Of a stretch of 64,000 bases of DNA, positions 13,701 to 23,900 are shown one piece after another (position 1 is the stretch's first letter; every line of letters starts with the position of its first letter). The DNA is from Synchiropus splendidus. Lineage: Eukaryota > Chordata > Actinopteri > Syngnathiformes > Callionymidae. The stretch is from assembly GCF_027744825.2 (NCBI RefSeq), contig NC_071334.1, forward strand, positions 38,347,937 through 38,411,936, read 5' to 3'. A program made the translations under genes and the position numbers. The notes beneath the pieces are model-generated. The model saw only the letters and a list, made by a program, of their open reading frames with translations. It did no database searches and was not told the origin of the DNA.

Positions 13701-15252
13701 CAGAACATGAAATTTTAACCTCCCACTATAGCAGAAAGGGTCTTTCTAGTAGTTGCACATCAAATCTAAGCTGTCTGAAGTGTTTTTCGAAAGTTATCAA
13801 CACTTTTATGTTTGGCGTTCCGAAACCCACCTTATCTCAGGCTGAAAAGCGGTTTTACGCTTTGTGCCATAACTTTTCAGGGAAGCCTCAGGACATGAAA
13901 TTTTCACCTCCCACTATAGCAGAAAGGGTCTTTCTAGTAGTTGCACATCAAATCTAAGCTGTCTGAAGTGTTTTTCGAAAGTTATTAACACTTTTATGTT
14001 TGGCGTTCCGAAACCCACCTTATCTCAGACTGAAAAGCGTTTTTGTGCATTGTGCCATAACTTTTCAGGGAAGCTTCAGACCATGAATTTTTAACCTCCC
14101 ACTATAGCAGAAAGTGCCTTTCTAGTAGTTGCACATCAAATCTAAGCTGTCTGAAGTGTTTTTCGAAAGTTATTAACACTTTTATGTTTGGCGTTCCGAA
14201 ACCCACCTTATCTCAGGCTGAAAAGCGTTTCTGTGCATTGTGGCATAAGCTTTCAGGGAAGCTTCAGAACATGAAATTTTAACCTCCCACTATAGCAGAA
14301 AGGGTCTTTCTAGTAGTTGCACATCAAATCTAAGCTGTCTGAAGTGTTTTTCGAAAGTTATAAACACTTTTGTGTTTGGCGTTCCGAAACCCACCTTATC
14401 TCAGGCTGAAAAGCGTTTTGCTGCATTGTGCCATAACTTTTCAGGGAAGCTTCTGAAAATGAAATTTTAACCTCCCACTATAGCAGAAAGGGTCTTTCTA
14501 GTAGTTGCACATCAAATCTAAGCTGTCTGAAGTGTTTTTCGAAAGTTATCAACACTTTTATGTTTGGCGTTCCGAAACCCACCTTATCTCAGGCTGATAA
14601 GCGTTTTTGTGCATTGTGCCATAACTTTTCAGGGAAGCTTCAGAACATGAAATTTTAACCTCCCACTATAGCAGAAAGGGTCTTTCTAGTCGTTGCACAT
14701 CAAATCTAAGCAGTCTGAAGTGTTTTTCGAAAGTTATTAACACTTTTATGTTTGGCGTTCCGAAACCCACGTTATTTCAGGCTGAAAAGCGTTTTTACGC
14801 ATTGTGCCATAATTTTTCAGGGAAGCTGGAGAACATGAAAATTGAACCTCCCACTATAGCAGAAAGGGTCTTTCTAGTAGTTGCACATCAAATCTAAGAT
14901 TTCTGAAGTGTTTTTCGAAAGTTATCAACACTTTTATGTTTGGCGTTCCGAAACCCACCTTATCTCAGGCTGAAAAGTGTTTTTACGCATTGTGCCATTA
15001 CTTTTCAGGGAAGCTTCAGAACATGAAATTTTAACCTCCCACTATAGCAGAAAGGGCTTTCAAGTAGTTGCACATCAAATCTAAGCTGTCTGAAGTGTTT
15101 TTCGAAAGTTATTAACACTTTTATGTTTGGCGTTCCGAAACCCACCTTATCTCAGGCTGAAAAGTGTTTTTGTGCATTGTGCCATAACTTTTCAGGGAAG
15201 CTTCAGAACATGAAATTTTACCCCCCACTATAGCAGAAAGGGTCTTTCTAGT

Positions 15253-15257
15253 AGTTG
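15253..15257. other. Target-site duplication of ERV-1, left copy (AGTTG)
   Basis: AGTTG precedes the LTR and is repeated immediately after the 3' LTR at 34828-34832. The uninterrupted satellite reads CTAGTAGTTGCACATC, so removing the ERV plus one AGTTG restores a normal monomer. Confidence 0.93.
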
Positions 15258-15296
15258 TGTTGTATACACTGGAAGTTCGAAAATATTATAATCAAA

Positions 15297-15392
15297 ACCT
15301 GCTAAATAATATTTGATATTGTTTCTGTTTTTTATCATTAATGGACCTGCTAAATAATATTTGATATTGTTTCTGATTTTTTATCATTAATT
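15297..15392 (+). repeat. 48-bp tandem duplication in ERV-1 U3
   Basis: Two adjacent 48-bp units, each containing ACCTGCTAAATAATATTTG and ending near TTTATCATTAAT, lie at the upstream end of U3. Their position suits a duplicated enhancer. The same pair is present in the 3' LTR. Confidence 0.85.
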
Positions 15393-15792
15393 GTTTAATG
15401 TTTCAAACTTTAGTGAACCTGTATGCGTTTGATCATGCGCGTTTGAACTCACGAACAGCTGTGTGCTTGGATCTGAGAATGACCTTGAAGGCGCGCTCAT
15501 TTGAAGTCATGAGAAAGCGGCCATCTTGAACTTAGTTTGAACCTGTGCGCACGTGCTGACAAAATGGAGTGGATGTACTGACCTAATATGGTGAACCGGG
15601 CATCAGTGACGTAAAAAATGATGTAAGTGCTGACGCAATTGACACTAATATGATCTATCACCGAACATGTATGCTTTTGAGGGAGGAACTTCAAAAGGCC
15701 ACCTGGAGAAAAAACAAGATAAGTTATAGATATGACTAATTGGCTTGGCGTGAGAAAACGGATGTCGGTATGTCTTCAAAGCCGTGTGTGGC

Positions 15793-15799
15793 TATATAA
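15793..15799 (+). promoter_or_regulatory. TATA box of ERV-1 5' LTR
   Basis: TATATAA sits about 535 bp into the LTR, followed by a GC-richer stretch and a pyrimidine-rich start region (CTTGCTCTTTTTTGG). The position fits the U3/R promoter of a retroviral LTR. Confidence 0.8.
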
Positions 15800-16116
15800 G
15801 CGCTCGGAGATGTGACCCTGAGTTCTTGCTCTTTTTTGGATCTTCGCCCGCGTTTGTCCGCCGTAAGTTTTTATCTTATCTTGGGACGGTGCTCTTGCTG
15901 TTTGCTCTCGGACCATTTGATTTTAACTCATCTTTTATTTCTCTTTTACTATTTTTGAATTAATCCTTTTTATTGAAGTGTTTTTGATTATATGGTTTTG
16001 AAGTATTTTTAATTATACGGTTATTGAAGTGTTTTTGATTATATGGTTTTGAAGTATTTTTAATTATACGGTTTTTGAAGTATTTTTGATTATATGGTTT
16101 TTGAAGTATATGTACT

Positions 16117-16174
16117 AGTACGAGCGTCTGGCGGTACTTTTGATATTGTTGGGTATCAGCGTCTGGCAATACCC
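16117..16174 (+). promoter_or_regulatory. Twin RNA hairpins with shared GCGTCTGGC loop (R region, ERV-1 5' LTR)
   Basis: Hairpin 1 (16117-16138) has the stem AGTAC/GTACT. Hairpin 2 (16151-16174) has the stem GGGTAT/ATACCC. Both present the same loop GCGTCTGGC, in which GC...GC can pair to leave GTCTG. ERV-2 has the same pair, but its first stem is GCACT/AGTGC, so the stem sequence differs while pairing and loop are kept. This is consistent with a functional RNA element in R, shared by genomic RNA and all mRNAs. The function is unknown. Confidence 0.7.
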
Positions 16175-16269
16175 TTGAGTTTATGGATTTTATTGTTTTT
16201 GGTTGACTTTGCTGTTTTTACTATTCTTTTATTAATTTTTTGAAGAAACATTTTTGTGACAAAAAACAA

Positions 16270-16275
16270 AATAAA
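16270..16275 (+). terminator. Poly(A) signal AATAAA, ERV-1 5' LTR
   Basis: AATAAA lies in an A-rich stretch 1012 bp into the LTR. The corresponding signal in the 3' LTR is at 34242-34247. It marks the probable R/U5 end, with cleavage some 15-25 nt downstream. Confidence 0.75.
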
Positions 16276-16370
16276 ATTGAGTACGAATTAAGTACTGAAA
16301 AGGCACAACGGCGTGGATCCCTGACTACTAAAGAATCAACTGGCTCCTACCTACTACCATCAATTGGGTT

Positions 16371-16380
16371 ATAGGTGAGT
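16371..16380 (+). promoter_or_regulatory. Candidate major splice donor (TAG|GTGAGT)
   Basis: This is a strong match to the vertebrate 5' splice site, with GT at 16375. The identical motif lies at the same place in ERV-2 (GT at 40792) and the surrounding 50 nt are well conserved. It lies about 100 nt after AATAAA, a position at which U1 binding could suppress premature polyadenylation in the 5' LTR. An alternative donor near the cap site (GT at 15863) is weaker in ERV-2. Confidence 0.5.
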
Positions 16381-16855
16381 TACTGTTTGATTTCCTCCTG
16401 TTGCACATTTAATGAGTGTCTCACATGGCAGCATTATTCCATCCTGAATTATTGTGTCAATGATTAGGTGGTAGTTTTAGGCATTTATGGGGAAAATGTT
16501 ATTTGAAAGGAATGGATTTAGGATCCGATCATGAGTCCCTAAACGAAGTTAAATAAAGAGACTACGGTAAGAGGTGTAGCATTGTAAGGTCAAGAACCTG
16601 TTTTTTAACAGGTCGGGCTAATTAAATAACCCGCTCAGTGAAGCGCCGACACTACTCACTAATATAATAAGGTATAGTTGATATGCTTATTATAGTTTTA
16701 GAACCGTGTCCGCAACAAGAGGCTGACTGAGTTGACCAACCGAGGGGCCCTTTACCAGAGAGGCAAAGGGAGGTAGTGTGCTTGGAACTAGGGACGGCTT
16801 ATGTTATAGCTAATCGCCTTGTACACAAGACCTTGAAAACCTAAACCCGACGACA

Positions 16856-16873
16856 TGGCGCCCGAACAGGGAC
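16856..16873 (+). other. Primer-binding site, tRNA-Lys3 type
   Basis: TGGCGCCCGAACAGGGAC, 18 nt, follows the LTR end CGACA with no spacer. It is the sequence used by lentiviruses such as HIV-1, complementary to the 3' end of tRNA-Lys3. Exogenous foamy viruses use a different lysine tRNA. Confidence 0.95.
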
Positions 16874-17311
16874 ATGATTGAAAAATGTACAATCTATTTG
16901 TGAGTAACTGGACCACAGATTAAAATTCTGGCGGGAAAAGTTCGGTAGTGAATAGATGGATCCTACAATCTCTGAGTTTTGAATCAAAGAGAAAGATTCA
17001 GGCTCTATCACTCGACAACGTACGATCGTGTTGACTCTACAATTTACCGAAAGACTGTCCCTTGGGACTGATCACCCCAAGCAGGATAGTTAAAGTATTA
17101 AGGTAATTGTAGTACAACTATATAATATAGCTGGAATACAGAAGTACAGCAAAAAGTCCCGTGAGGCCTTATAACGGGCACCCCATGGTAAAGAGTCCGC
17201 TAAGGACAACTGGGGAACTGCAGCAGGAAGCAGCGGCATAGTTCGGGAAACTGTTCATAGCCGGTAAAGTGAATTCCTTAAAAATAATTTGACTGAGATT
17301 GAAAAATGGAA
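16874..17311 (+). promoter_or_regulatory. ERV-1 5' leader with conserved structured region upstream of gag
   Basis: This is untranslated leader between the primer site and gag. Its last 150 nt (17131-17280) are almost identical to ERV-2 (41559-41702), whereas flanking gag is clearly less similar (roughly 83% by eye over the first 120 nt). Short stems visible in both are CCCGT/ACGGG around TGAGGCCTTATA and GTCC/GGAC. This suggests a packaging signal, dimerisation element or structured translation element. No long ORF is present. Confidence 0.6.
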
Positions 17312-20300
17312 ATGAGCAAAGAGGTTGTGCCAAAAAGTGGTGGAGCTCTTAAGAGAAGAGCTTCCATAGCTGAGTCTGAGGTTGTGACTGCTCCCCCTGA
17401 TATGTGGGTGCTGAGGTCTTTTCTGATAATCGATACACGATTAGAAAACCAGGAATTTTGGGACATCTTGCCACCCGGCTCGTATACGCTTCTGAACCCA
17501 CGAAGATGTCCGAGAACAACCGATGGTGCGGGGGTGGCTCGTTGGGTGAAAGAAAAATTTGGTGAACAAGTCGAGAAGTTTGATCAAGAATACTCTGAGA
17601 ACTGGGACCCAGGCGAGGCACGTCCTTTGGACACAGGGGAGTCGAAGTTACAAACGATATCAATGGCTCATTACTCGCCATACGACGACAAGAACCACGA
17701 GGGCTCCTTTCGGATGCTTTCAGAAACTTATTACAACTCCTTGAGCCATGCTAAAACGGAAGCTGTCATAATTCCGGTCTTCGGAACCGGGGTGTTTAAT
17801 TACCCCCTCGAGAAGGCAGTGCAAACTTGTCTTGAACATGCTCAACATTGGGTGAACTATAACTTTGAATCCGCCCGAATGGTGATCCTCTTGGCCTCCG
17901 AGGCTGGGCTACGGCAGGAAATTATCAAACAACTGGTAGAGAGGAATAAGGTGTATCCGGTGAAAGTTCAGGATTATGCAGCGACTCACGGTTGTCCGCT
18001 TGACGCAACCTTGGTTGATGGTTTAATGAAGAAGCCCAAAGTGAGCAAGTTGTATAAGGAGTCTACCCATGACCATGACGCAGGGAGTATTACTGAAAGT
18101 TTTGCAAGTCAATACCAGCACTACCCAAGCCCTGCTAGGCCGGGGATTTATCCCCGAGGTGAACTCCAAAATGTTCAATCGATGTACCAAGCAACTGGCA
18201 CACTGCCCCTGACAAATAAGGGACCACTGGACACTGCGTTACAAGAGATAGTCAAACTTCCGACTGCGCCACCCGCCTATGAAGCTGACCCAGCTCTTAG
18301 GGACCATGGCTATGCCACGCCAGCGAGGGTCCGCTTTTTTGATTCGTCAGAAAATGACCCCGATGATGGAGAATCCCTGAGCCTGAGTGAAACTGACAGA
18401 GGAGTCATTGCAAGAAGTTTAGAGAGGATGTCAGAGCAACTTAGTGCAATAACACGGCAAATAGGAAGCCAACAAGATCAGCTCGACAGGAGTTTGAGTC
18501 AGGGAGGATTAGGATGCATTCTAGGTTCCCAGGGAAATCGCCCGCATGCTATACAACCACTCAATCCCTCTAATGGCTCCATAGGGGCCTTGGATCTCAA
18601 CGCCTCGGAAAACCCTGATGTCAGAGACCCAGGATCGAGTGAGCCGGCCTTGGGTGAAATCCCAGTCATTAGAATGGATAATGGATCCATGTTTGTCATT
18701 TTACACACTTCAACGGCCAAATATAAACCAACTGGGGACAATGTAGTAATCCCCATAAGGAAGTGGAATGGACTGGAGGAAGTGAAGGCATTCACTCCGT
18801 GGAGAAAGAAAATTGGTAAAAGGGACTTCAATCACCGTCTCTCACTTTTGGGAGAAGAGGTTCGTGATCGAAATTACCGAGCTCTGGAACAGGTCCATCA
18901 GTTAGATTTTACTGAGTGCGAGGACTCCCCCGTAGCCGCCGTTTATGTGACGCCACTGGTGCATTCGCGTTCTGTAGAAGGGCAGATACACGCTGGAGCC
19001 AGTAAAATTGCTCGGCTTGAGTTGTCTAAGGTGACCCTTGACCTTAATCCCCCCGAATCATTGGGAGTCACTCACAAATGCACAGCTAGCAAGGTGGGTG
19101 ACCGCCACCTATGCGACACTGACCTCATTAGGTTACTTTGAGACAGTTACGTGTCTGATAGGGGACCGACAACTAGCAAAGACACTATACGACACAGTGT
19201 TACTTTTGAAGCAGGATAAATTTACAAAGTATTTGGAAAATTCCCCTCAGCTACAACGTGGCCTGGAGGATGAGGAGCACAGAGAGCCAGAGGAACCTCG
19301 GGTCCCCTTTCGACCCTCCTCTGCGTCTACACCACGTCCCCCAACCCCCCTACCTAGATCTCCGCGGGTTGAACAATCACCTTCACCCCCCACTGACCGT
19401 CAACCCACCCGAATGGTACAAGCAAGAAATTCTAGAGGGCGAAAGATAACGTGGGGAGAATATGATGCCACCAAATGGCCGTGCGACCCCGATGAGGAAG
19501 GATTAAGAGAACGCCCTACGGCTCATGCTTATGATCCAGTTGTACACCAGCAACCTCCGGAGCCAGATTGGAACAAAGAAATAATCACACCTCAATGGTT
19601 TCCTCATGATAGGAAGGAAAGGGCCCGGAGAATGCGATCTCCCTCCTCTGAGGAAATAGGTGGATGGCAGGGAGTGTCTAGGTCCTTTAAACAAGCATAT
19701 CTTGCACGTGGATATGATGCTCATCGCAATTCCTTAACAGATATCTACTCCCACATGCCCAGGGCCACCCGCTTGCCGACAGACTCATGGGAGAGACGGT
19801 CTCCATGCCCCTCAGACTCCGACGACCAGAGTGACGATGACTCCGGCAGTGATAGTGACCCGACTCTGGGTCCGCAGCCAGACCCCCCAACTCCTTCAAG
19901 ACAGGGTAGCAGGATGGCCTCCACAGGAAGGATAGGACGACAGCGTACTCAGCTGGCGGTCTCAATCCTTGCAGGGGGCCCCCCACCAGAGCCCAGACAA
20001 AACACTGACGTTAGAGTGTCAAATAAAATTACTGTAGCAGACCTGTGTAAGGCACTCCCGAAAAGGAAAGATAAGGAGTCCAACTGCGAATACGTTAGAA
20101 GGTTGAATAAGGAATTGTCTCCATCTCAAATGGCTGACCCGGTTATTAGTAAATACGTCTCCAAAGGGAACGGGCTAGACTTGGTTCAAGGTCAGACATT
20201 AATGGATTTGCTGACCTCTGATATGGCTACTCTGCTCACAAGCCAAGTGGAGGCAACCATTCGAGATCTGGTTGATAAAGTGAATAAAGGAGAGATGTCC

Positions 20301-20960
20301 CTTCTGCAAGCTTATTCCATACTGGCAGATGAAGGGGCTGATGAGTCGCAGGTCAAACATTTCCTGGTACAGATTAACTGCCCTGATCAGGCCAAATTGG
20401 TTCTGGAGTTCCTCCAAGCGAAGGGACTGGATGCAAAGACTGAGGTTATCTCCCGCCACAGCTCTGTGATGGCTGTTAGAAGAACCCTCAGAAAAGAAAA
20501 AGAGAGACCTGATGTTCCCGAGGCTCGACCGTCAAAGAACGAGCAGAGGGGGAAGTCTCTTCCCCCTTTCGGAAAAGTAACGGCAAAACCCCAATACGGC
20601 CCGGCTCGCACTCAATCTACCTTTCCACCGAGAAAGGATCGAAATCAGCAAGACATCAGGCCCAATGGACAGGGTGGGGCCAAGCGCCCTCCATTCAACA
20701 AGAACGTGAATGGCTCAGCCTCGAATGCCCCCAGACAGCCTCATTGGAGGCAGGATCGTGCCGACAATCGATCCCAAGCAAAAGGCCAGGATCGTCCCCG
20801 TTCAAAACCCGTGTCCGAGGAAGAATGGAAGGCGATGACCCAAGAGCAGAGGGAAGCAGTAATACTTGCAGCGGCCCGACGAAACCAGGATATGGGAAGA
20901 GACCTGACCGCAGCCCAGAGGAAAGTGCTAGAAAAGCACGAGCCCAAAACCCAACAATGA
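17312..20960 (+). pseudogene. gag: gag of ERV-1 (macrodomain-Gag polyprotein; one frameshift)
   Basis: Structural polyprotein. The start at 17312 (MSKEVV) is the one conserved with ERV-2; another ATG lies 6 nt upstream. One frame runs 17312-19141 and is continued in the +1 frame to 20960. Compared with ERV-2 there is one extra base near 19070 (TTGGGAGTCACTCACAAAT against TTGGGGGTTGTCACAAAT), so a frameshift broke a single ~1200-codon gene. Residues ~45-215 resemble a macrodomain. PTAPPAY at residues 317-323 merges PTAP and PPxY late-budding motifs. A heptad-like stretch near residues 370-400 may be a coiled coil. Later come a Pro-rich linker, an acidic Ser/Asp tract (around 19815-19865), a helical block resembling a capsid region (20030-20470) and a basic Arg/Gly/Asn/Pro-rich tail. 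No CCHC zinc knuckle is present, as in foamy viruses. It overlaps pol by ATGA at 20957-20960. Confidence 0.85.
17402..17960 (+). other. Macrodomain-like region at N-terminus of ERV-1 Gag
   Basis: The order of motifs matches the macrodomain fold. LLNPRR plus DGAGVARWV resemble the Asn-containing strand and the first glycine-rich loop. GEARPLDTG followed by ISMAHY resembles the G-x-A segment and the following strand. YYNSLSHA leads into VIIPVFGTGVFNYPLEKA, which resembles the second ligand-binding loop (GxxGxF/Y-x-YP). MVILLASE resembles the last strand. Viral macrodomains bind or remove ADP-ribose and counter PARP-based defence. Activity here is inference. The ERV-2 copy shares these motifs up to a stop at 42232. 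Confidence 0.78.
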
Positions 20961-23900
20961 GGCCCTATAAAGTGCAGATTTGGGTTAAAAATCAAAAAAG
21001 AGATTGTTACTATGACACTGGAACAGACATATCCATATTACCAAAGGAGTGGTTAGATGAAGAACTCGATCAGAAGGTGCTAGTAAAATTGGCTAATGGA
21101 GATGTTACTATGTTGGCTCTAGGAAGATTTAATGGTAAAATGGTGGCAATAGGGCCGAACCCTTTATTGTCTCCAAATGACTCAGAATGGATTATAGACG
21201 CCCCTTCCTCAAATTGGATGAGAGAGGTTAACAGGATCACGGCCATAGAAAAATTAGTGTGTACTTCACACATAAAGGACAAAGCACGCCTAGAGAAGAT
21301 CCTTTATTCTGCCGAAGTGGCCCGATTTAAAAATGATGTAGGATTAATGAAAACTGAACCATATGTCATCAGGGGTGGCCTCCCAGGTAAACAGAAGCAG
21401 TACCCATTGGGTAAATATGAAGATCAATTGCTAGCAGTGTTCAAAGAATTGGAACAACTAGGGGTCATCGAGAAAATTAAAGAACCACCCTGCTTAATGC
21501 CAGTACAAGCAGTACCAAAAAAGGATGGTACTGTCAGACCTGTCCATAACCTAAAAATGTTAAATGACGTGACAGTGAAAGACACTAGACAAATCATCAA
21601 TCCCCGACAGACCATGTTAAAAATACGCCCGGGAGAATATAACTCCAGTATTGACCTTGCAAATGGATTCTGGTCCGTACCACTGGCCGAGGAAAGCAGG
21701 CCGAAAACCTGTTTTATGATTAAAGGACAAGGCTACATGTGGACTAGGCTTCCTCAAGGATTTGTGAATTCCCCTAACGCATTTCAGGAACGTATGGAGA
21801 AACTGTTGCAAGACTTGCCAGTCACGTGTTATATAGACGACATATTCATCTCCACGGAGACAGAAGAAGAACATCTCGAACTTTTGGAAGAAGTAATCCG
21901 GAGACTGAAAGACCATGGAATGAAAATTGGAATCGCCAAATGCGAGATAGGAGTACCTCAAGTCAAATATCTGGGTGTCCTAGTCACTAAGCATGCGATA
22001 ACTTCCACTGACGACTATCTCCAAAATCTGCACCCTACTACGCTTAAAGAGCTAGAGAAATGTTTAGGAAAATTGGGGTGGCTACGAAGTATGATCCCTT
22101 ATTATTCCACCTTAGCGAGACCTGTCGAGATGATCAAAAATAAGGTCAGGACATTTGACAAACGATCCCTAAAGTTAATAGAACATGATAGAATGCTAAC
22201 GCCAGAAGAAATTGAAACCTGGAGCTGCCTTATACAACAAATTCTCACGGATGGGGTGAAACTCGCTCCGTACTGAGACGGACAAAATATCTCTGTAAAA
22301 GTGTTAGAGGAAAAGGAAAATGGTGGATGCGCGGCAGTCTACGAGGAAAGCAGTGACACACCAATTTGTTACGTATCCGTCAGGTATTCACCCACTGAGA
22401 GTCGATTTGCCCCAGCAGAAAGAGAACTCAGGTTGTTATGGAAAGTTTACACGGAACTGGCTTCCAACTTAGGCCAGGTCTATGTAAAATGTACAGTACA
22501 GAATGACCTCACTAAAGAAATGGTCAAAGATACGGTGGAATTCGCTAAAGCTTATGCCTCTAGATGGGGAAAGTGGAAGCAGATGCTCTTGGATCCGAAT
22601 TGGTCATTTATAATGGCCAAGTCTAAGCAGCAGCCAAAAAACCCTGCAATATCCCAACCGGATTATACAGGAATATACACCCTCTTTACTGATGGAAGTA
22701 AAACTGCACAAGACCCCGAGGGATATTGGGGTTTTGTGCTTTACAAACGAGATAAACCTCTGTATAAAGAAAAAGGAAGAATGGGCAAGACAGCACAGGA
22801 AGCCGAGTTACAGGCAGTTGTCAGCGGACTGCAATATGTAAAGAAGAAGGGAATAAAATCCTTACGAATTGTGACTGACAGTTGGTATGTGTCGGAAGGA
22901 CTGAAAGATAACCTTAAATACTGGCAGCAGCGAGACTTCCAGAATTACAAAGGAAAAGAGTTGGAACATCGTGACCTATGGATAGTGGTGAACCAATTGC
23001 TACAACACATAAAACTTTGGGTGACCCATGTCAATAGTCACACAGGAATCCAGGATTTTGATCACATGGGAAATGACGTGGTTGACAAACTGGTGCAGAC
23101 TAGGGCGGTTGTGGTAGGCACTTTGATTTTTCCAGATAAATGGAAGAATGACCAAGGGAAGCTTGTCATTCCTCAGGAAGAAAGGCTGGATTATGTCCGG
23201 CATATTCATCGTGCTTTGCTACATGTCGGAAATGAGAGAACGCGAAGATGGATGGTTGATAACGGGATTGAGGCCGGTCCTCTCAAAGACACCATATCAC
23301 TAGTTAGACATGACTGCGAGATATGCATGGAGAAGGGATTGTTACCTCCTATTGCTTATCAGGAAGGAAAAATTGCTGAAGAGTTCCCGGGCATTTCCAC
23401 GTCTATGGATGTAGGGGTCCTGGGGAGTCACTATGGCATATATAAAAAATTCCTGGTGATAGCTGACAATGGGGGAGGACACACTCGAGTCTACCCCATT
23501 AAGAAAGAAACCACAAAGACAGCTAAAGAGTGTGTAATGTCATTTATTCAGGGGAATCCAGTCAAAACCCTCAGATCGGATAATGCCGCCATGTTTACTT
23601 CCAAGCACTTTCGTTCATGGTTGGAGCAGGAAGGGATACGACATGTCTTATCCATCCCGCATCAATCCAACACTAACGGAGTCGCGGAACGTGCAGTGCG
23701 CGCGGCAAAATCACAAATACTACTGTATAAGCACAGATGGCACTTACCTGAAAACCTCTTTGCCATTAACCAACAACTCAGTCTCCCCAAGTTACGGGGC
23801 TCTACCCCTGCCCACTCTCACGAGCCCTCTGTATCGTTACAGGTGGGAAGTGAGGTGTGGATACTCGCCACCGGAAAATCTACCACAATAGTAAAAGTCG

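Larger units (their letters stand above)
1..15257. repeat. Tandem satellite array, ~188-bp monomer (left block)
   Basis: Head-to-tail copies of one AT-rich monomer fill this stretch without a gene. Equivalent points recur at multiples of 188 bp (245 and 621; 2219 and 2595). Most monomers contain one HindIII site (AAGCTT) in the stretch GGGAAGCTTCAG, a TTCGAAAGTTAT(C/T)AACAC segment, and one of two diagnostic variants, GTGCATTG or ACGCATTG. Short open frames of 64-93 codons recur once per monomer. They cannot continue through the array because 188 is not a multiple of three, so I regard them as accidental. Monomers in roughly the first 8.4 kb are organised in higher-order repeats; from about 8.6 kb to 15.2 kb they are more varied. 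The array is cut at AGTTG by ERV-1. A centromeric or pericentromeric location is plausible but not shown. Confidence 0.97.
15258..16855 (+). repeat. ERV-1 5' LTR (1598 bp)
   Basis: The LTR starts TGTTGTATAC and ends CCCGACGACA, directly abutting the primer-binding site. U3 runs to a TATATAA box at 15793-15799, so transcription should start near 15825. The poly(A) signal AATAAA lies at 16270-16275, making R roughly 470 nt and U5 about 560 nt. U3 contains a 48-bp direct repeat (15297-15344 and 15345-15392). R contains AT-rich repeats of about 25 bp (15973-16107) and a pair of hairpins (16117-16174). Two potential splice donors are visible, CCGTAAGT (GT at 15863) and TAGGTGAGT (GT at 16375). U5 has short hairpins, for example ACCTGTT/AACAGGT near 16608 and CCCTTT/AAAGGG near 16748, which are also present in ERV-2. 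Confidence 0.95.

Noticed and set aside
1..15257. CRISPR-like array
   Set aside because: The repeats are contiguous ~188-bp satellite monomers without unique spacers, in a vertebrate context.
1..15257. CENP-B box in the satellite monomer
   Set aside because: No good match to the 17-bp CENP-B motif by eye; a centromeric role is left open but not claimed.
15497..16169. Minus-strand frames within the ERV-1 LTR (also 33469-34141)
   Set aside because: They lie in U3/R control sequence, consist of low-complexity repeat translation, and are simply duplicated with the LTR.
19038..19075. The Met at 19038 as a genuine start of a second gag ORF
   Set aside because: Comparison with ERV-2 shows one continuous gag; the separate frame arises from a one-base insertion near 19070, and the residues before it are out of frame.
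20957..20960. Gag-Pol frameshift or readthrough site
   Set aside because: No slippery heptamer is seen near the gag end, and a Pol ATG overlaps the gag stop, so separate Pol initiation is the simpler reading.
22301..22306. An independent start for an RNase H/integrase gene
   Set aside because: It is in the same frame as the upstream RT and separated only by a single TGA, so it is a nonsense mutation in pol.
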